DNA of 64,000 bases from a virus. The translations under genes were made by a program, and so were the position numbers. The notes under the pieces were generated by a model. It saw only the letters and a list, made by a program, of their open reading frames with translations, was not told where the DNA came from and did no database searches. Location of the stretch: positions 62,001 to 126,000 of IMG/VR virus record IMGVR_UViG_3300023208_000004, one strand, 5' to 3'. Numbering within the stretch: position 1 is the stretch's first letter; every line of letters begins with the position of its first letter. Below, piece by piece: positions 42,501-51,038 of this stretch.

Positions 42501-45500
42501 TTTTCAACATCTCTAACTTGAGTTCTAGTTTCTACTATCTCTTTTCTTTTTGCTACCATTTTCGCTTCTGCTAATTGTCTTTGACTTTCTGCATTGTTAA
42601 AATCTGCGCGAGTAACTGATGCTGCTCTGGCTTGTAAAGCTGCATGGCGCTCATCTTTAGCTTTATGAAAGGCTCCCCTACTTTCTATAACTTTTTTATT
42701 TAACATTTCTAAACTGTCTTTTAATTTTTGAGTGCCATCAAGTAGCCCTTTTACGTTCCCTAAAGAATTGACAAACATAGTCAAACCAAACAAACCAGAC
42801 GCTCCAACGCCCCCAATTAACCCATCATCTGCGAAATTCGGAATAAAACCTTTTGCCCTTCCAGCATTTCTTGGGTCAAGACCCTTGCTTAAATAACGAT
42901 TTATTCCTTGATATCCACCAATGGGTTCGTCCCTTTTATTGGCGACTCCAATTCCGAGTGGATTACCAGTTGAAATTAATTTCTTATTAGAGAATGCATA
43001 AATTTGAGAATATGGGAGTCCAGATTGTTTTTTCTCTCTGTTTATCGCTTCAGAAACTCCGAAGCTTGGGATATAACCAAAACTTAAAGATGGAACATTT
43101 TTTATTCCAGCAATTTGAGCAAGAGTAAACCTATGATTTCCGTCGGAAATTTCTCTATGATTTTCTGGAAAATCTCGCACGGAAATAGGATTCTTTTTTA
43201 AAAATTGATAAAGCTTTTTTTTGTTTGTTTTAGAAGAAAATAATTCTCCAATGCCAGATTTTGTAATCTCACCATCATAATCAAAGCCTATATAAGATAA
43301 CAAGTTTTTCAAACCTTCAGTATGTGGACGATTAGCTTGAGATAGTGTTCCTCCAGACTCAAGGAGCTTTTTTATATTAAAAACTTTTGAAAAACTAGGA
43401 ATAAATCCACGAGAAAAAGGAATAAACAAAGAGCCAGATAATCCCCTCGTCTTAAATAAATTACCGTCTCCTTCAGCAAATGGAGCCTTGATTCCAGTAA
43501 ATTTTTGGGCTCTTAAAATATTAGTTAATTCGCGGCCCGCCAGTTGGATAAGTTGTAATTGTTCCTCGCCAGAAGCATTTTTAATTTTTGCTGCCAGACC
43601 TTTTGGTAACATATGTTCGTATTTTTTATATAAACGAACAATATCAGAGTATTTCCCTAGTTCAAGAATTTTATCTGTCTCAGACAGTTTTTGAGAAATG
43701 ACATTTTTGTTATAAAGTTTGGCGATTTTTTCATTATCAGTAAAATTACCTTGTCCTATGACGGCGACCAATTTATTAGCGACTCCAATAGAATTTCTTC
43801 CCAGATTTTCAGGAAGAGTTGGGCGACCAGAGCGAGTTCCTCTAAAAACTGTTGGGCCGCTTGTATCAGGGGTAAAACCACCCGCCAAACTTAATAACCC
43901 TTGATTATGGCCGTATTTTTTCGCAAACTTTTTGGCGGACTTAACGAATTGTTCCATATACTGTGGGTCCGATTCTTTAACGCCTTTCTTCGCTAAAACC
44001 TCTTTCAGCCAACGGCTTTGAAAGACGTTTCTTCCCTTGAAGATTAAATCTTGAGCAAAATTTGGAATATAGCCCAAAGATTTCATTATTCCTCCACGAT
44101 GGGAGTCGGCGTGGATTAGCGTAGCAGTAATTTCAGATTTACCTAACCTAGCAATTGCTTGGATATTTGCAATGGCGTCGTCATTTAAGTGATATTCGCC
44201 GCCCTGCTTTTCTTGTAGTCTTTTTAATAATAGGGCTTTTTTTTGTGCTGAATTTAATTTTGTATAACCGGGAGAATTTTTCCCTCCAGTATTTTTAATA
44301 CGACCAATAGAGTTTATTCTAAGGTCATTAAACATATCTCCAACGCCGATTACCTTCTTAGGGAATAGACCAAGTTTAGTAAGACGATTAACAATTGCGG
44401 CCCTGTTTTCTTTTGAGCTTCTTGCTGTTAGGACTTCTACTTGTTTTCCAATCAAGCCCTCTCCATGAGGTGTTAGTTTAGAGCTAGGATGAAATATAGA
44501 TTTTTCAGGAGTAAATGTGTCCGCATAGCCGACTTCTGGCCCATAGGTTAAAAGAGTTTCGTCCAAGTCCTGAAATACTCTTTGAGCAAAATTCGGGATA
44601 TGACCCAAAGAAGCTAACCCAATTCTAAAATTTGTATAGTTTCCATAGGCTCCTGCATTTTCTGAACTTTTCTCGAAAGATTTTGTATTGAAGCCATGTT
44701 TATCAAGAAAGCTCCTTACGAATTTTATACTGCCAAATTGCGCCCTGCTATTTAATTCTTCGTCGGCGTTGAAACTCGGCATATCAATACGGATTTGCTT
44801 GTAGCCCATTTTCTTGAGCATACCCATATTCACTTTGAAAGCTTGATAAGCGTCTTTTGCGTTTCTAATGGTTCTTAGGTCTATATAAGCTGGCCTGTTA
44901 GCGGCACTTGTCTCTCTTGAACCGAACTTTGTTTGTCCGTAAACGGCTTTGAGCCCAGAGACTAACTTGGAGTTTATTTTTGTTCCAAAGTCTGCGGTTA
45001 GCTTTGTAGAATAAGAGTATGCGCTAACTCCTCTGTTTGCTATGCCTCCACCAGCTTGAAAAAACATACTACCTAAGCTTTGGTCAATTCCAGATTCTAC
45101 ATTTGACAAATTAGGATTTGTATATGAACGAACTATATTTGGGCGGCGCTGCGCTTGTCTGATAAAATTAGATAGCTCATCTGCACCTAAAGTTCCCCTG
45201 CGGCCTATTGTTGGAACTCTCACTCCTAATTTAGATGCTGCGTATAAGAACAACTCGTCCGATAAGCCAATTCCTTCTTTTAATTTTTCGAGAATACTTT
45301 GTCCATTTGGCAAATTAGCACAGGCTTGTGTTACTTTTTCTATAGTTTTTTGAGAAGCGAAATTAGGGATATAACCGCTTGCTGCGAGCATTGGCGCTCT
45401 TGAAGATTTATTTAACAAACTAAGACTCGATACTCCCAGTCTGTCTTTTAGAATTTTAGCCGCCATGCTTTTTCTTGCGTCGTCAGAGTCGGAAGATTTG

Positions 45501-47995
45501 AACTCGGCTTTTCTTCCAATAGGCAAAGGAAGACCTAATGGACTTTTAAAAATCTTTGATAGTTGAGCGGGGATAGCCGCTATATCAAAATCCCCCCCGC
45601 TTGTAGTTCCGGCCACTTTTTCTCCAAATGCCAATCTCATCCCTGACTCGAAAACACCACCAACAACTGACTGGACCGCACCGAGAAGTCCCTTAGACTC
45701 GTTCATAGCTCTATGCATGGCTTTTGAAGCCGTAGCTTGGGATATGGCGGGACCAAAAGTGCCAGCAAATCCAGCAACTTGATTTATTAAAAATTCATTA
45801 ATATTTTTATTTAAATCAATAGGAGGATATACCGAATCTGGACTAAATCCAAATACCCCGAATGGTAATAAATGGCCACCAAGCCTTTTGATTCTCCTTC
45901 CTTGAATTGGGATTCGAGGTTTTGAATAAGAAAGCAAAGAATAATCGGAAACACTTAATGTCCTTATCGCCTCTGGAATATTTACTGATGATTTAGATAA
46001 ATCTTTCTCTGTTTGTTTTTCTTTCGTGCTTACGTATCCAGCTTGCGCTGCCTGTTCTGGTGTTATTTTTCCAATTCTTATTTGATGAGGAATTTGAAAT
46101 TGATTAAATGTTTGTCCATTAATAGTATAAACATCTTTCGCAAAATTAGGAACCCACCCCCTCATGTATTTAGGAATAACCATCGAATCCCCACTACGAG
46201 TAGGCATACCCATCGCTCTAAATTGAGCGCCGGTGATTTCCTTTTCGTGATTATTCATTATGAATGGGCGACCACCAATTGTTCCTTTACCCCATTGTGC
46301 CCTGACAGAAGAAGGAGCGCCCAATCTTCTAGCCGAAGCTTCTTCTATTGCAAAAGCTGGAACGTGACCAGCGGCAGAAGTTTTAGGAGCGCCAAATAAA
46401 TTTGTTACCGAAGTTCTAACTCCAGACTTAACCATTTGTAGAGCTATATCCTGCGCGACTTTTGCCTGAAAAGCTAAAAGAGAATTTTCATCTCTTATAC
46501 TCTGTAGAATTCTTTGATGCGCCTGTTCTACTGTCACAGTTCCTCGATTTATTTCTTTGAGAATTTCTGGATTCTTCTGAAGATAAAGAAGGACTTGTTG
46601 TTGTATTAATTGATAATCTTTTGCGGATTGATTGATTCCCATGAATTCTCTAAAAGAATCGCCAGCAAATCTTGTCAATTTTTCAAAAAGCTTCAACACT
46701 GTAAAAGTCAACAATTGGACGCCGGGACCGCTCAATAATTGCCCAAAAGATTTTAGAAATCCTTGAAAGATTTTGTCTCCAATTCCTTCTCCAATGGCAG
46801 AGTCTCCTATATTTTTCGCTAAATCTCCAAATGTATCCAAACCCCCTTTAAGGGTCGGAGAAAGGGTAATATTTCCCACGTTTGCCGCTGCTCTTGTAAA
46901 GTTATTTAATGTTTGAGTGAGTTTGGCGGAAATTGTTTGATTTAACTTATTATTTCTGTCTATCGCGTCATCAACTGTATTATTGGCGGTTTTAAGAGCT
47001 GAATCGTAAACGCTTACTCCATTGCCTAAGTCTTGCAGAACAGCTTTCAAAATGTTAATTTGATAAACCCCACCAACAGTTTCAGCAATTGAAGACCTTT
47101 GAGAACCGCTTAGATTGTCATATTGTCTAGCTAGACTTTTTAGAACATCAATTAACGGCAGCGCATTTCCAGAAGCGTCTTTAGTAGCTATTCCAACTTC
47201 TTGTAATTGAGAAATCACCTCTGGACGTTGCAAACGAGTAAAAATAGTCTTAAAAGAGTTACCAATAACAGCACCACCGCGAGCCGTAGTCTGTTGCGCT
47301 GTAGTAATTAAGGCAATAGTTTCATTTAGCGAAATGTTCGCTTCACTGGCCGAACTACCCACGCGTTTTATACCTTCCGCTAAATCTCCAGCGCTTACAG
47401 AAAATCTAGCGTCAACAGTTGCCAATCTATTAACAAGTTCGATAGCTGTTAAGGACTCTGTATTAAAAGAGTTAAGTGCGGCAGTAATAGAAGCAACGGC
47501 ATCTGCATAATCAACGCCAGATAATCTACTTAAAATCAAAGAAGCCCTAGTCCTTTCCAATGTTTCAGCAGCAGACAAGCCCTGTCTCGAAAATTCTTGA
47601 GCAGCTTTCGCCGCGTTCCCAAATGATGTAGCGGTATTGTTAGCTACTTCAAAAAGCCCAGTAGAGAATCTACTTAGTTCTTTCTGTGACAAATTAAGAA
47701 TGGCATTGATGTCTGAAAGACTTTTTTCTACTTCAATTGTAGAACCAAGCAACTTATCAAATGCAATTTTTACAGCGGCAATTGCTCCAGCAGAAGCTCC
47801 GAACGCGATAACACGAGCGTTAGACGCTTCAAGAGATTTTGAGAACTCAGAGGCTTTTCCAGTGATTTTTCCTAGAGGCTGGTCAATTCCAGCGACATTC
47901 AATGAGCCAAGTCTCCTTGGCCTATTTAAAGCCCTATCTATGACCTGTTCCAGCGGCCTTGGGTCACCACCCACTGTAAGAATAATATCTGGCAT
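39560..47995 (-). CDS. Tail tape measure protein with embedded enzyme-like domains
   Basis: The 2811-residue protein sets tail length and is injected with the DNA in related phages. Residues about 50-350 are the conserved tape-measure core (TP901/PhageMin_Tail type: 'AAQEFSRQGLSAAETLERT', 'ASITAALNSFN', 'TTARGGAVIGNSFKTIFTRLQ'). Residues about 540-1720 contain eight Gly-aromatic-(Ile/Val)-Pro-(Asn/Ser/Ala)-Phe motifs, between which lie a PD-(D/E)XK-like domain (Glu near 783, 'GGDFDIA' near 800, 'AEFKSS' near 830), a HAD-like domain ('VFQDLDETLLTYG' near 1140, 'VLTARSS') and a ParB-like 'DGNHRFTLAQIAGI' near 1615. A hydrophobic segment ('MMALPGPIGILAGLTIGIINVYEIY') follows near 1890, then coiled-coil. 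Catalytic roles are inferred. The candidate late promoter is at 48021. Confidence 0.85.
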   Translation of the reverse strand: MPDIILTVGGDPRPLEQVIDRALNRPRRLGSLNVAGIDQPLGKITGKASEFSKSLEASNARVIAFGASAGAIAAVKIAFDKLLGSTIEVEKSLSDINAILNLSQKELSRFSTGLFEVANNTATSFGNAAKAAQEFSRQGLSAAETLERTRASLILSRLSGVDYADAVASITAALNSFNTESLTAIELVNRLATVDARFSVSAGDLAEGIKRVGSSASEANISLNETIALITTAQQTTARGGAVIGNSFKTIFTRLQRPEVISQLQEVGIATKDASGNALPLIDVLKSLARQYDNLSGSQRSSIAETVGGVYQINILKAVLQDLGNGVSVYDSALKTANNTVDDAIDRNNKLNQTISAKLTQTLNNFTRAAANVGNITLSPTLKGGLDTFGDLAKNIGDSAIGEGIGDKIFQGFLKSFGQLLSGPGVQLLTFTVLKLFEKLTRFAGDSFREFMGINQSAKDYQLIQQQVLLYLQKNPEILKEINRGTVTVEQAHQRILQSIRDENSLLAFQAKVAQDIALQMVKSGVRTSVTNLFGAPKTSAAGHVPAFAIEEASARRLGAPSSVRAQWGKGTIGGRPFIMNNHEKEITGAQFRAMGMPTRSGDSMVIPKYMRGWVPNFAKDVYTINGQTFNQFQIPHQIRIGKITPEQAAQAGYVSTKEKQTEKDLSKSSVNIPEAIRTLSVSDYSLLSYSKPRIPIQGRRIKRLGGHLLPFGVFGFSPDSVYPPIDLNKNINEFLINQVAGFAGTFGPAISQATASKAMHRAMNESKGLLGAVQSVVGGVFESGMRLAFGEKVAGTTSGGDFDIAAIPAQLSKIFKSPLGLPLPIGRKAEFKSSDSDDARKSMAAKILKDRLGVSSLSLLNKSSRAPMLAASGYIPNFASQKTIEKVTQACANLPNGQSILEKLKEGIGLSDELFLYAASKLGVRVPTIGRRGTLGADELSNFIRQAQRRPNIVRSYTNPNLSNVESGIDQSLGSMFFQAGGGIANRGVSAYSYSTKLTADFGTKINSKLVSGLKAVYGQTKFGSRETSAANRPAYIDLRTIRNAKDAYQAFKVNMGMLKKMGYKQIRIDMPSFNADEELNSRAQFGSIKFVRSFLDKHGFNTKSFEKSSENAGAYGNYTNFRIGLASLGHIPNFAQRVFQDLDETLLTYGPEVGYADTFTPEKSIFHPSSKLTPHGEGLIGKQVEVLTARSSKENRAAIVNRLTKLGLFPKKVIGVGDMFNDLRINSIGRIKNTGGKNSPGYTKLNSAQKKALLLKRLQEKQGGEYHLNDDAIANIQAIARLGKSEITATLIHADSHRGGIMKSLGYIPNFAQDLIFKGRNVFQSRWLKEVLAKKGVKESDPQYMEQFVKSAKKFAKKYGHNQGLLSLAGGFTPDTSGPTVFRGTRSGRPTLPENLGRNSIGVANKLVAVIGQGNFTDNEKIAKLYNKNVISQKLSETDKILELGKYSDIVRLYKKYEHMLPKGLAAKIKNASGEEQLQLIQLAGRELTNILRAQKFTGIKAPFAEGDGNLFKTRGLSGSLFIPFSRGFIPSFSKVFNIKKLLESGGTLSQANRPHTEGLKNLLSYIGFDYDGEITKSGIGELFSSKTNKKKLYQFLKKNPISVRDFPENHREISDGNHRFTLAQIAGIKNVPSLSFGYIPSFGVSEAINREKKQSGLPYSQIYAFSNKKLISTGNPLGIGVANKRDEPIGGYQGINRYLSKGLDPRNAGRAKGFIPNFADDGLIGGVGASGLFGLTMFVNSLGNVKGLLDGTQKLKDSLEMLNKKVIESRGAFHKAKDERHAALQARAASVTRADFNNAESQRQLAEAKMVAKRKEIVETRTQVRDVEKSLSRKGAVEKWKSYATGGGFAASSAVSMASSLMDNTNPLKERTQELGNAMMTSAQVMMALPGPIGILAGLTIGIINVYEIYQKSLRDATYKIKTLESKIETDKKISQEGDKYLQLLSKQNEILSSDNADAESLNNVKRKLSATLRDMITLGGAGLAKKLQDTTSEKEKVKVIEEFREKSDKERSQFETASKYAEIYKNNKNIFFDSGRGRSAAELNVNSYAKGVLLSMDEEQKGKLDSFTSDSLNFETEGQRTESLKKLESIFGKAHAIFLSQLGGNDPLQFSILTSAIKALAITARNVNESLANETEEIKKNRIKKSLVNAEQELLTKAIKDYRSSIKAGFLRKIDSSLTDRRIGIDYASSFTGERFVREFETKETAINNIGQMFKKTLSEAVSSLDIESETKTKRKNPKTGKEEEVSINTDKTHITDIVSNMFQGIMKRGNTTEIMNSTNIMKRSLDDLMRGNQISKEERIYANKILEKINNDEMRDEFRKAADAIKISNFSYDKNQRLAFRGGASSFSNPDEARELNTNIARGASSFILGNNDIRSGRGALKLGQNLQKMLGTDYLGGKSGAGLRQIAAVGLEKSLNKDIRTQVLSLERALSRTKDPQKRGAILGAIEELMSAKSKTGLIAKEQINKELKSDKMPDDISSIAKGIQVLPSAIANELEKVLSPKFAKQQLDTNIADALARFREIANESQGLKTNFTDLRTAAAQTVALWNAHNKSLENQIKLINEIKSAALRGGENKPNPKLKEAENFANSLPEDDGKREFSKMDYARIAAAHSSLGGMIISSLFPSFLPEGVPTPADVAYQKMTGTEKEIKSINALRGVALGRAGLTEEDNIALQRLEKRRDILYRKVNVSSNSTERDSLNTQLKEINGYIKEILNKNRKSPSTNDSGNPTPSTNDSGNPNLSAVQPDTKLFLDIGFNLTGDEALVSLLSEKFEDNKEEFGEMIYNQLYSKFSSKFGEPTPATVTA
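39761..39820 (-). repeat. 30-base tandem duplication at the end of the tape measure gene
   Basis: Positions 39761-39790 and 39791-39820 are identical except for the last base. They encode two copies of Pro-Ser-Thr-Asn-Asp-Ser-Gly-Asn-Pro in a linker before the C-terminal domain. In-frame, so it only lengthens a flexible linker. Confidence 0.85.
42828..46375 (-). repeat. Eight-copy G-aromatic-(I/V)-P-N-F motif array inside the tape measure gene
   Basis: Coding repeats, approximate centres on the minus strand: 46360 (GHVPAFA), 46150 (GWVPNFA), 45368 (GYIPNFA), 44598 (GHIPNFA), 44065 (GYIPNFA), 43400 (GFIPSFS), 43070 (GYIPSFG) and 42842 (GFIPNFA). A weaker GGFTPD copy lies near 43875. They separate domain-sized stretches of about 70-260 residues. 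Confidence 0.75.
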
Positions 47996-48020
47996 AAACC
48001 TATCCTAGTTCCTATTAAAA

Positions 48021-48028
48021 TATTACAC
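48021..48028 (-). promoter_or_regulatory. GTGTAATA candidate late promoter
   Basis: Minus-strand GTGTAATA, 25 bases before the tape measure ATG at 47995. The spacer contains AGGA-type Shine-Dalgarno sequences. It lies just beyond the stop codon of the preceding gene. Confidence 0.5.
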
Positions 48029-48032
48029 TTAA

Positions 48033-48917
48033 TTAGCGAGTAACGTAATTCGTTTTTTTATAAATGCCGTCAGGTTGATTATTTTTATTCTTATTTTGGT
48101 AAATGGAGTGTTCAGTGTCATACCAGTCCACCAACTCTTTTACAGTAGTATCTTCGTGAATATCTGGCGGATTATTTTCTGAATTTTCTATTATTCTGAT
48201 ATTTCTTACTGTCTTGGAAAAAAGATTCAACTGATAATCAGAAAAAGCTATAATTGGTTTCCCAAAAAACTCATATGGCCTATCTTTACAAAAGCTAATT
48301 TGGTTTATGACAAATGGAAGCGCCGCTAAAGACCCGAGACTTGTTTCTGAAAATTTAGAAAATGCCCTATTTTGTTCTTCTATTAAATTGTCTAGCTCAG
48401 ACTCCTCTACGGCATCAAATTCATCACTAGAAAAAGCCTTTATTTTTAATTGTTCATCTTTATAGAACCCATGAAATACAAATAAAGAAAGCAAATATTT
48501 TTGAGCCAAAATATCAGCGGTAGGATTTAGTGCGGAATACCTTTCCATTAACAAGCTGTTGAGTTCTTGTTTTTTTTCGGTAATTACTTTTTCTATAACT
48601 TTTCTTTGCTCTAGGAGTGGCATATTGGCCACGACTTTTGAGTTGTCAGAAATTAAGTATTTTAATTCTAGGATTTTTTCTTCTTTTTCGGGAAGCCAAA
48701 CTCCTTGTTCGGCTAGGATTTTAAGTTTTTCCGATTCAGTTGGAACACCCTCTGAGTTTTTTAACTTTATATAGGCTGATTTTTTTTCAGCAAAGAATGA
48801 GTTATCTAATTCTGAAAAATGCTTTATATACCAACTCGTTTTTTCGCTAAAAGAATAGCCATTTACTATTTCCTTAAATAAGGAGCGAAAATTTTCATAT
48901 TCATCATAGACTAACAC
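48033..48917 (-). CDS. Probable tail assembly chaperone-position protein
   Basis: The 294-residue protein is helical and charged ('LEQRKVIEKVITEKKQELNSLLMERY') with no signal or membrane segment. It is the gene immediately upstream of the tape measure gene and follows a similarly charged 259-residue gene after 12 bases. This two-gene slot between tail tube and tape measure normally holds the tail assembly chaperones (lambda gpG/gpGT type), often linked by a frameshift. Here the two are separate genes and I saw no slippery site. The role is inferred from position. Confidence 0.5.
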   Translation of the reverse strand: MLVYDEYENFRSLFKEIVNGYSFSEKTSWYIKHFSELDNSFFAEKKSAYIKLKNSEGVPTESEKLKILAEQGVWLPEKEEKILELKYLISDNSKVVANMPLLEQRKVIEKVITEKKQELNSLLMERYSALNPTADILAQKYLLSLFVFHGFYKDEQLKIKAFSSDEFDAVEESELDNLIEEQNRAFSKFSETSLGSLAALPFVINQISFCKDRPYEFFGKPIIAFSDYQLNLFSKTVRNIRIIENSENNPPDIHEDTTVKELVDWYDTEHSIYQNKNKNNQPDGIYKKTNYVTR

Positions 48918-48929
48918 ATGATGATAAAA

Positions 48930-49709
48930 TTATACCGGCTCTTCCACTACGACATAATCATCAAATTCATTACTATATAAGTCTTCCAAATTCTTAACGT
49001 CGTTTTGTGACAAAGACCCAGTTGTTGACCAATAGCTGACAAAATATGCAAGTTTCCTCATTACTTCATTAAGAAAAGCGTCGCCATTTTCTTCTGCTTT
49101 GTCGTATGAATCTAATTTCTGTTCATAAGAATCGCCCGTAAAGATAGGGACAAATTCTCCTTTTTCATTTTCAATTACGCCTAAGTGTAGCGTCCACCAA
49201 AAGACCGCTTTGTTTCTTGCTTTGACTTCCGCCGTTTGATTAAAGATAGAGTAATACGGACTCTGGATAGAATCAATCTGTTGTTGAGTTTCTTGCAGTT
49301 GTAATAGAGTATCGTTTTGTTTTTTTTCTTGTTCTGGAGTTTTAGGAGTAATAGCTGCCGACTCTAATAGCTGCCTGTTGAGGTCTTTTCTTTTTACGTC
49401 CAGAAGTTCTATGGTCTTTTTTTCGTCATCATTTAATGCGCCGCCATCGTTGTCATATCTTTTCGCAATCATATGAAGACTTAACAACCCTTCTTTCATA
49501 AGTTGCGAAAGGGTTTTAGCATAGAAAGTTTCTGCGCCTTCTCTAAGTTTGCGCGTTGGTTTGATAAGTTTGACCTTGACAGGCTTGGCTTTTTTGATAG
49601 ACTTTGTTACTTCGACTTCTTTCCCTTCGTCTATCTTTTTTTCTGTAACTTTGTCTTCAATTTGTTTTTTGACAACGAATTCGCAAAGATATTTGTTGAC
49701 TACTTCCAT
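48930..49709 (-). CDS. Probable tail assembly chaperone-position protein
   Basis: The 259-residue protein has a Lys/Val-rich N-terminal third ('KPVKVKLIKPTRKLREGAETFYAKTLSQLMKEG') and a coiled-coil middle ('LLQLQETQQQIDSIQ'). Its C-terminal helical domain has 'AVFWWTLHLGVIE' and an acidic tail. The long helical, charged profile fits tail chaperone or tape-measure-binding proteins. An AGGGG ribosome binding site precedes the ATG at 49709. It lies between the small 106-residue gene and the 294-residue gene ahead of the tape measure. The function is positional inference. Confidence 0.5.
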   Translation of the reverse strand: MEVVNKYLCEFVVKKQIEDKVTEKKIDEGKEVEVTKSIKKAKPVKVKLIKPTRKLREGAETFYAKTLSQLMKEGLLSLHMIAKRYDNDGGALNDDEKKTIELLDVKRKDLNRQLLESAAITPKTPEQEKKQNDTLLQLQETQQQIDSIQSPYYSIFNQTAEVKARNKAVFWWTLHLGVIENEKGEFVPIFTGDSYEQKLDSYDKAEENGDAFLNEVMRKLAYFVSYWSTTGSLSQNDVKNLEDLYSNEFDDYVVVEEPV

Positions 49710-49728
49710 AGATTTCCCCTTTACCTGA

Positions 49729-50049
49729 TTATTCTATTGTTAGGACGGCGTTTGATACAGTTTTTTTAATAATCTTACGTTGTTCTTGCGCGGTTTTTAA
49801 TCTTTCTGGATTGATATAAAAATCAAACACATCCAATAAATTTGTAATTTCCCTAGAACACTCATTTCCAGAATCAAGTATTTTTTTTCTTAGTTGTTCT
49901 GATTTTTCTGCGGAAATTTTATTTTCTTTTTTTAAATCGTCAAGAACATTTAAATAATACTTAAACAGTCTTGTGATTGATTGGTGGACTTGAAGATTAA
50001 CAAAGTCCTTGTTATGAACGCCCTGTTCCTCAGTTGTGTAGTTTTGCAT
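49729..50049 (-). CDS. Hypothetical small helical protein
   Basis: The 106-residue protein is almost entirely helical ('SITRLFKYYLNVLDDLKKENKISAEKSEQLRKKILDSGNE') and unrecognised. It is the first gene after the tail tube gene and its terminator, and has its own GTGTAAAT motif 16 bases before the ATG. The location suggests tail assembly. The motif begins directly after the T-run of the terminator, which would re-initiate transcription for the chaperone and tape measure genes. Confidence 0.55.
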   Translation of the reverse strand: MQNYTTEEQGVHNKDFVNLQVHQSITRLFKYYLNVLDDLKKENKISAEKSEQLRKKILDSGNECSREITNLLDVFDFYINPERLKTAQEQRKIIKKTVSNAVLTIE

Positions 50050-50065
50050 ACCTTATACCAAAGGT

Positions 50066-50073
50066 ATTTACAC
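50066..50073 (-). promoter_or_regulatory. GTGTAAAT candidate late promoter
   Basis: Minus-strand GTGTAAAT lies 16 bases before the ATG at 50049 and starts right after the T-run of the terminator at 50074-50107. This is a variant of the GTGTAATA motif. Confidence 0.45.
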
Positions 50074-50107
50074 AAAAAATCCCGCACTGGACTTCTCCAA
50101 CACGGGA
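50074..50107 (-). terminator. Rho-independent terminator after the tail tube gene
   Basis: Read on the minus strand, an 11-bp stem (TCCCGTGTTGG with CCAGTGCGGGA, three G-T wobbles) closes a 6-base loop and is followed by six T. The hairpin covers 50080-50107 and the T-run 50074-50079. It lies 21 bases after the tail tube stop. Confidence 0.8.
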
Positions 50108-50128
50108 AATTTGGACTCTTATAACTGA

Positions 50129-50956
50129 TTACAGGCTTGTTTGGTCAGAGAAGGTTACGTCAACGCCTTCTGAATTAAAGTTATACGTTGCGCCGACTTC
50201 TCCAGCGCCTTGATTGAAATTACGACTTACAAGTTTAGCATCATTAATTTGACATTTCAAGTGACCAAATTGAACAGCATTTGCTTGTTCGGCGGAAGTT
50301 CCTTCAATTGCGATTGTCCCCTTAAACGGAGGCTTTGCGACTTGAACGTTTGTTCCAGTTACTAAACTTTGCGCTCCGCTAATAACAGAATTGATGCATG
50401 AAATAACTTCATTTGGCATATCAAAAGAAAACTTCGCAGAACGAGGGCAAGTGTCAAACGAACCATCTGGTGTAGTCAAACTGATTTGATTAATAATAGG
50501 GGTCACAGCGGCCAAAGCGCTCGCGTGTTGTCCTCCGCCGATTGTAGTAGGAACTGCATCATAAGCAGGTTCTCCAACGCCAACGAATGACATATCAACC
50601 ATTACGAAGTTACCTTTGGAAGCGTCAATACTTAGACTTGACAAAATGCCCGACATTCCAAATCCATTTGGAACTACGCGAATATCAGAAACAGTCCCGG
50701 CCATAGAGTTGCCAGTCAATGTATTAATTATAGAAGCGGTAAGCGTGTGAGCATTGCCAGTGCCGCTGGCCAAGAAAATTTTAATATCAGATTTACAAGT
50801 TGCAACTTCCTTCTGGAAGCGTCCTGCTGACCCTAATTTTCCTAAAATAACAATGTCTTCCACTGGAATAGTCGTTTCGCATGATGCGGATTGCACTGGA
50901 AATTGTTTTCCATCTATCGTTGCAATTTGGCTTGAGTAAAGAGTTCTTGCTGGCAT
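50129..50956 (-). CDS. Probable major tail tube protein
   Basis: The 275-residue protein is beta-rich with Gly, Ser, Val and Thr, and has no enzymatic motif. It begins 'MPARTLYSSQIATIDGKQFPVQSASCETTIPVEDI' and is followed by 'FVMVDMSFVGVGEPAY' and 'ATYNFNSEGVDVTF', which fit a tail tube fold. Position also supports this: after the connectors, before the chaperones and tape measure. It carries the strong shared leader (TTTAACAAAATAGGAAAAA) that also precedes the capsid protein gene, and a rho-independent terminator directly behind it. This is the pattern expected for a highly expressed structural gene. Confidence 0.7.
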   Translation of the reverse strand: MPARTLYSSQIATIDGKQFPVQSASCETTIPVEDIVILGKLGSAGRFQKEVATCKSDIKIFLASGTGNAHTLTASIINTLTGNSMAGTVSDIRVVPNGFGMSGILSSLSIDASKGNFVMVDMSFVGVGEPAYDAVPTTIGGGQHASALAAVTPIINQISLTTPDGSFDTCPRSAKFSFDMPNEVISCINSVISGAQSLVTGTNVQVAKPPFKGTIAIEGTSAEQANAVQFGHLKCQINDAKLVSRNFNQGAGEVGATYNFNSEGVDVTFSDQTSL

Positions 50957-50978
50957 AGTTTTTTCCTATTTTGTTAAA
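50957..50978 (-). promoter_or_regulatory. Shared high-expression leader with AGGA ribosome binding site
   Basis: On the minus strand TTTAACAAAATAGGAAAAA precedes the ATG at 50956; AGGA acts as the Shine-Dalgarno sequence. The same block occurs before the capsid gene (56057) and with small changes before the decoration gene (56636). Confidence 0.7.
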
Positions 50979-51038
50979 AGTGTCCAATATGTTTTACAGA
51001 TAAAAGCCTCTTCTGTGAAATTAAAAGTCCTATTTTTT

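Noticed and set aside
46013-46399. Plus-strand open frame of 128 codons opposite the tape measure gene
   Set aside because: It is a shadow of the long minus-strand frame, with no ribosome binding site or promoter and no recognisable motif.
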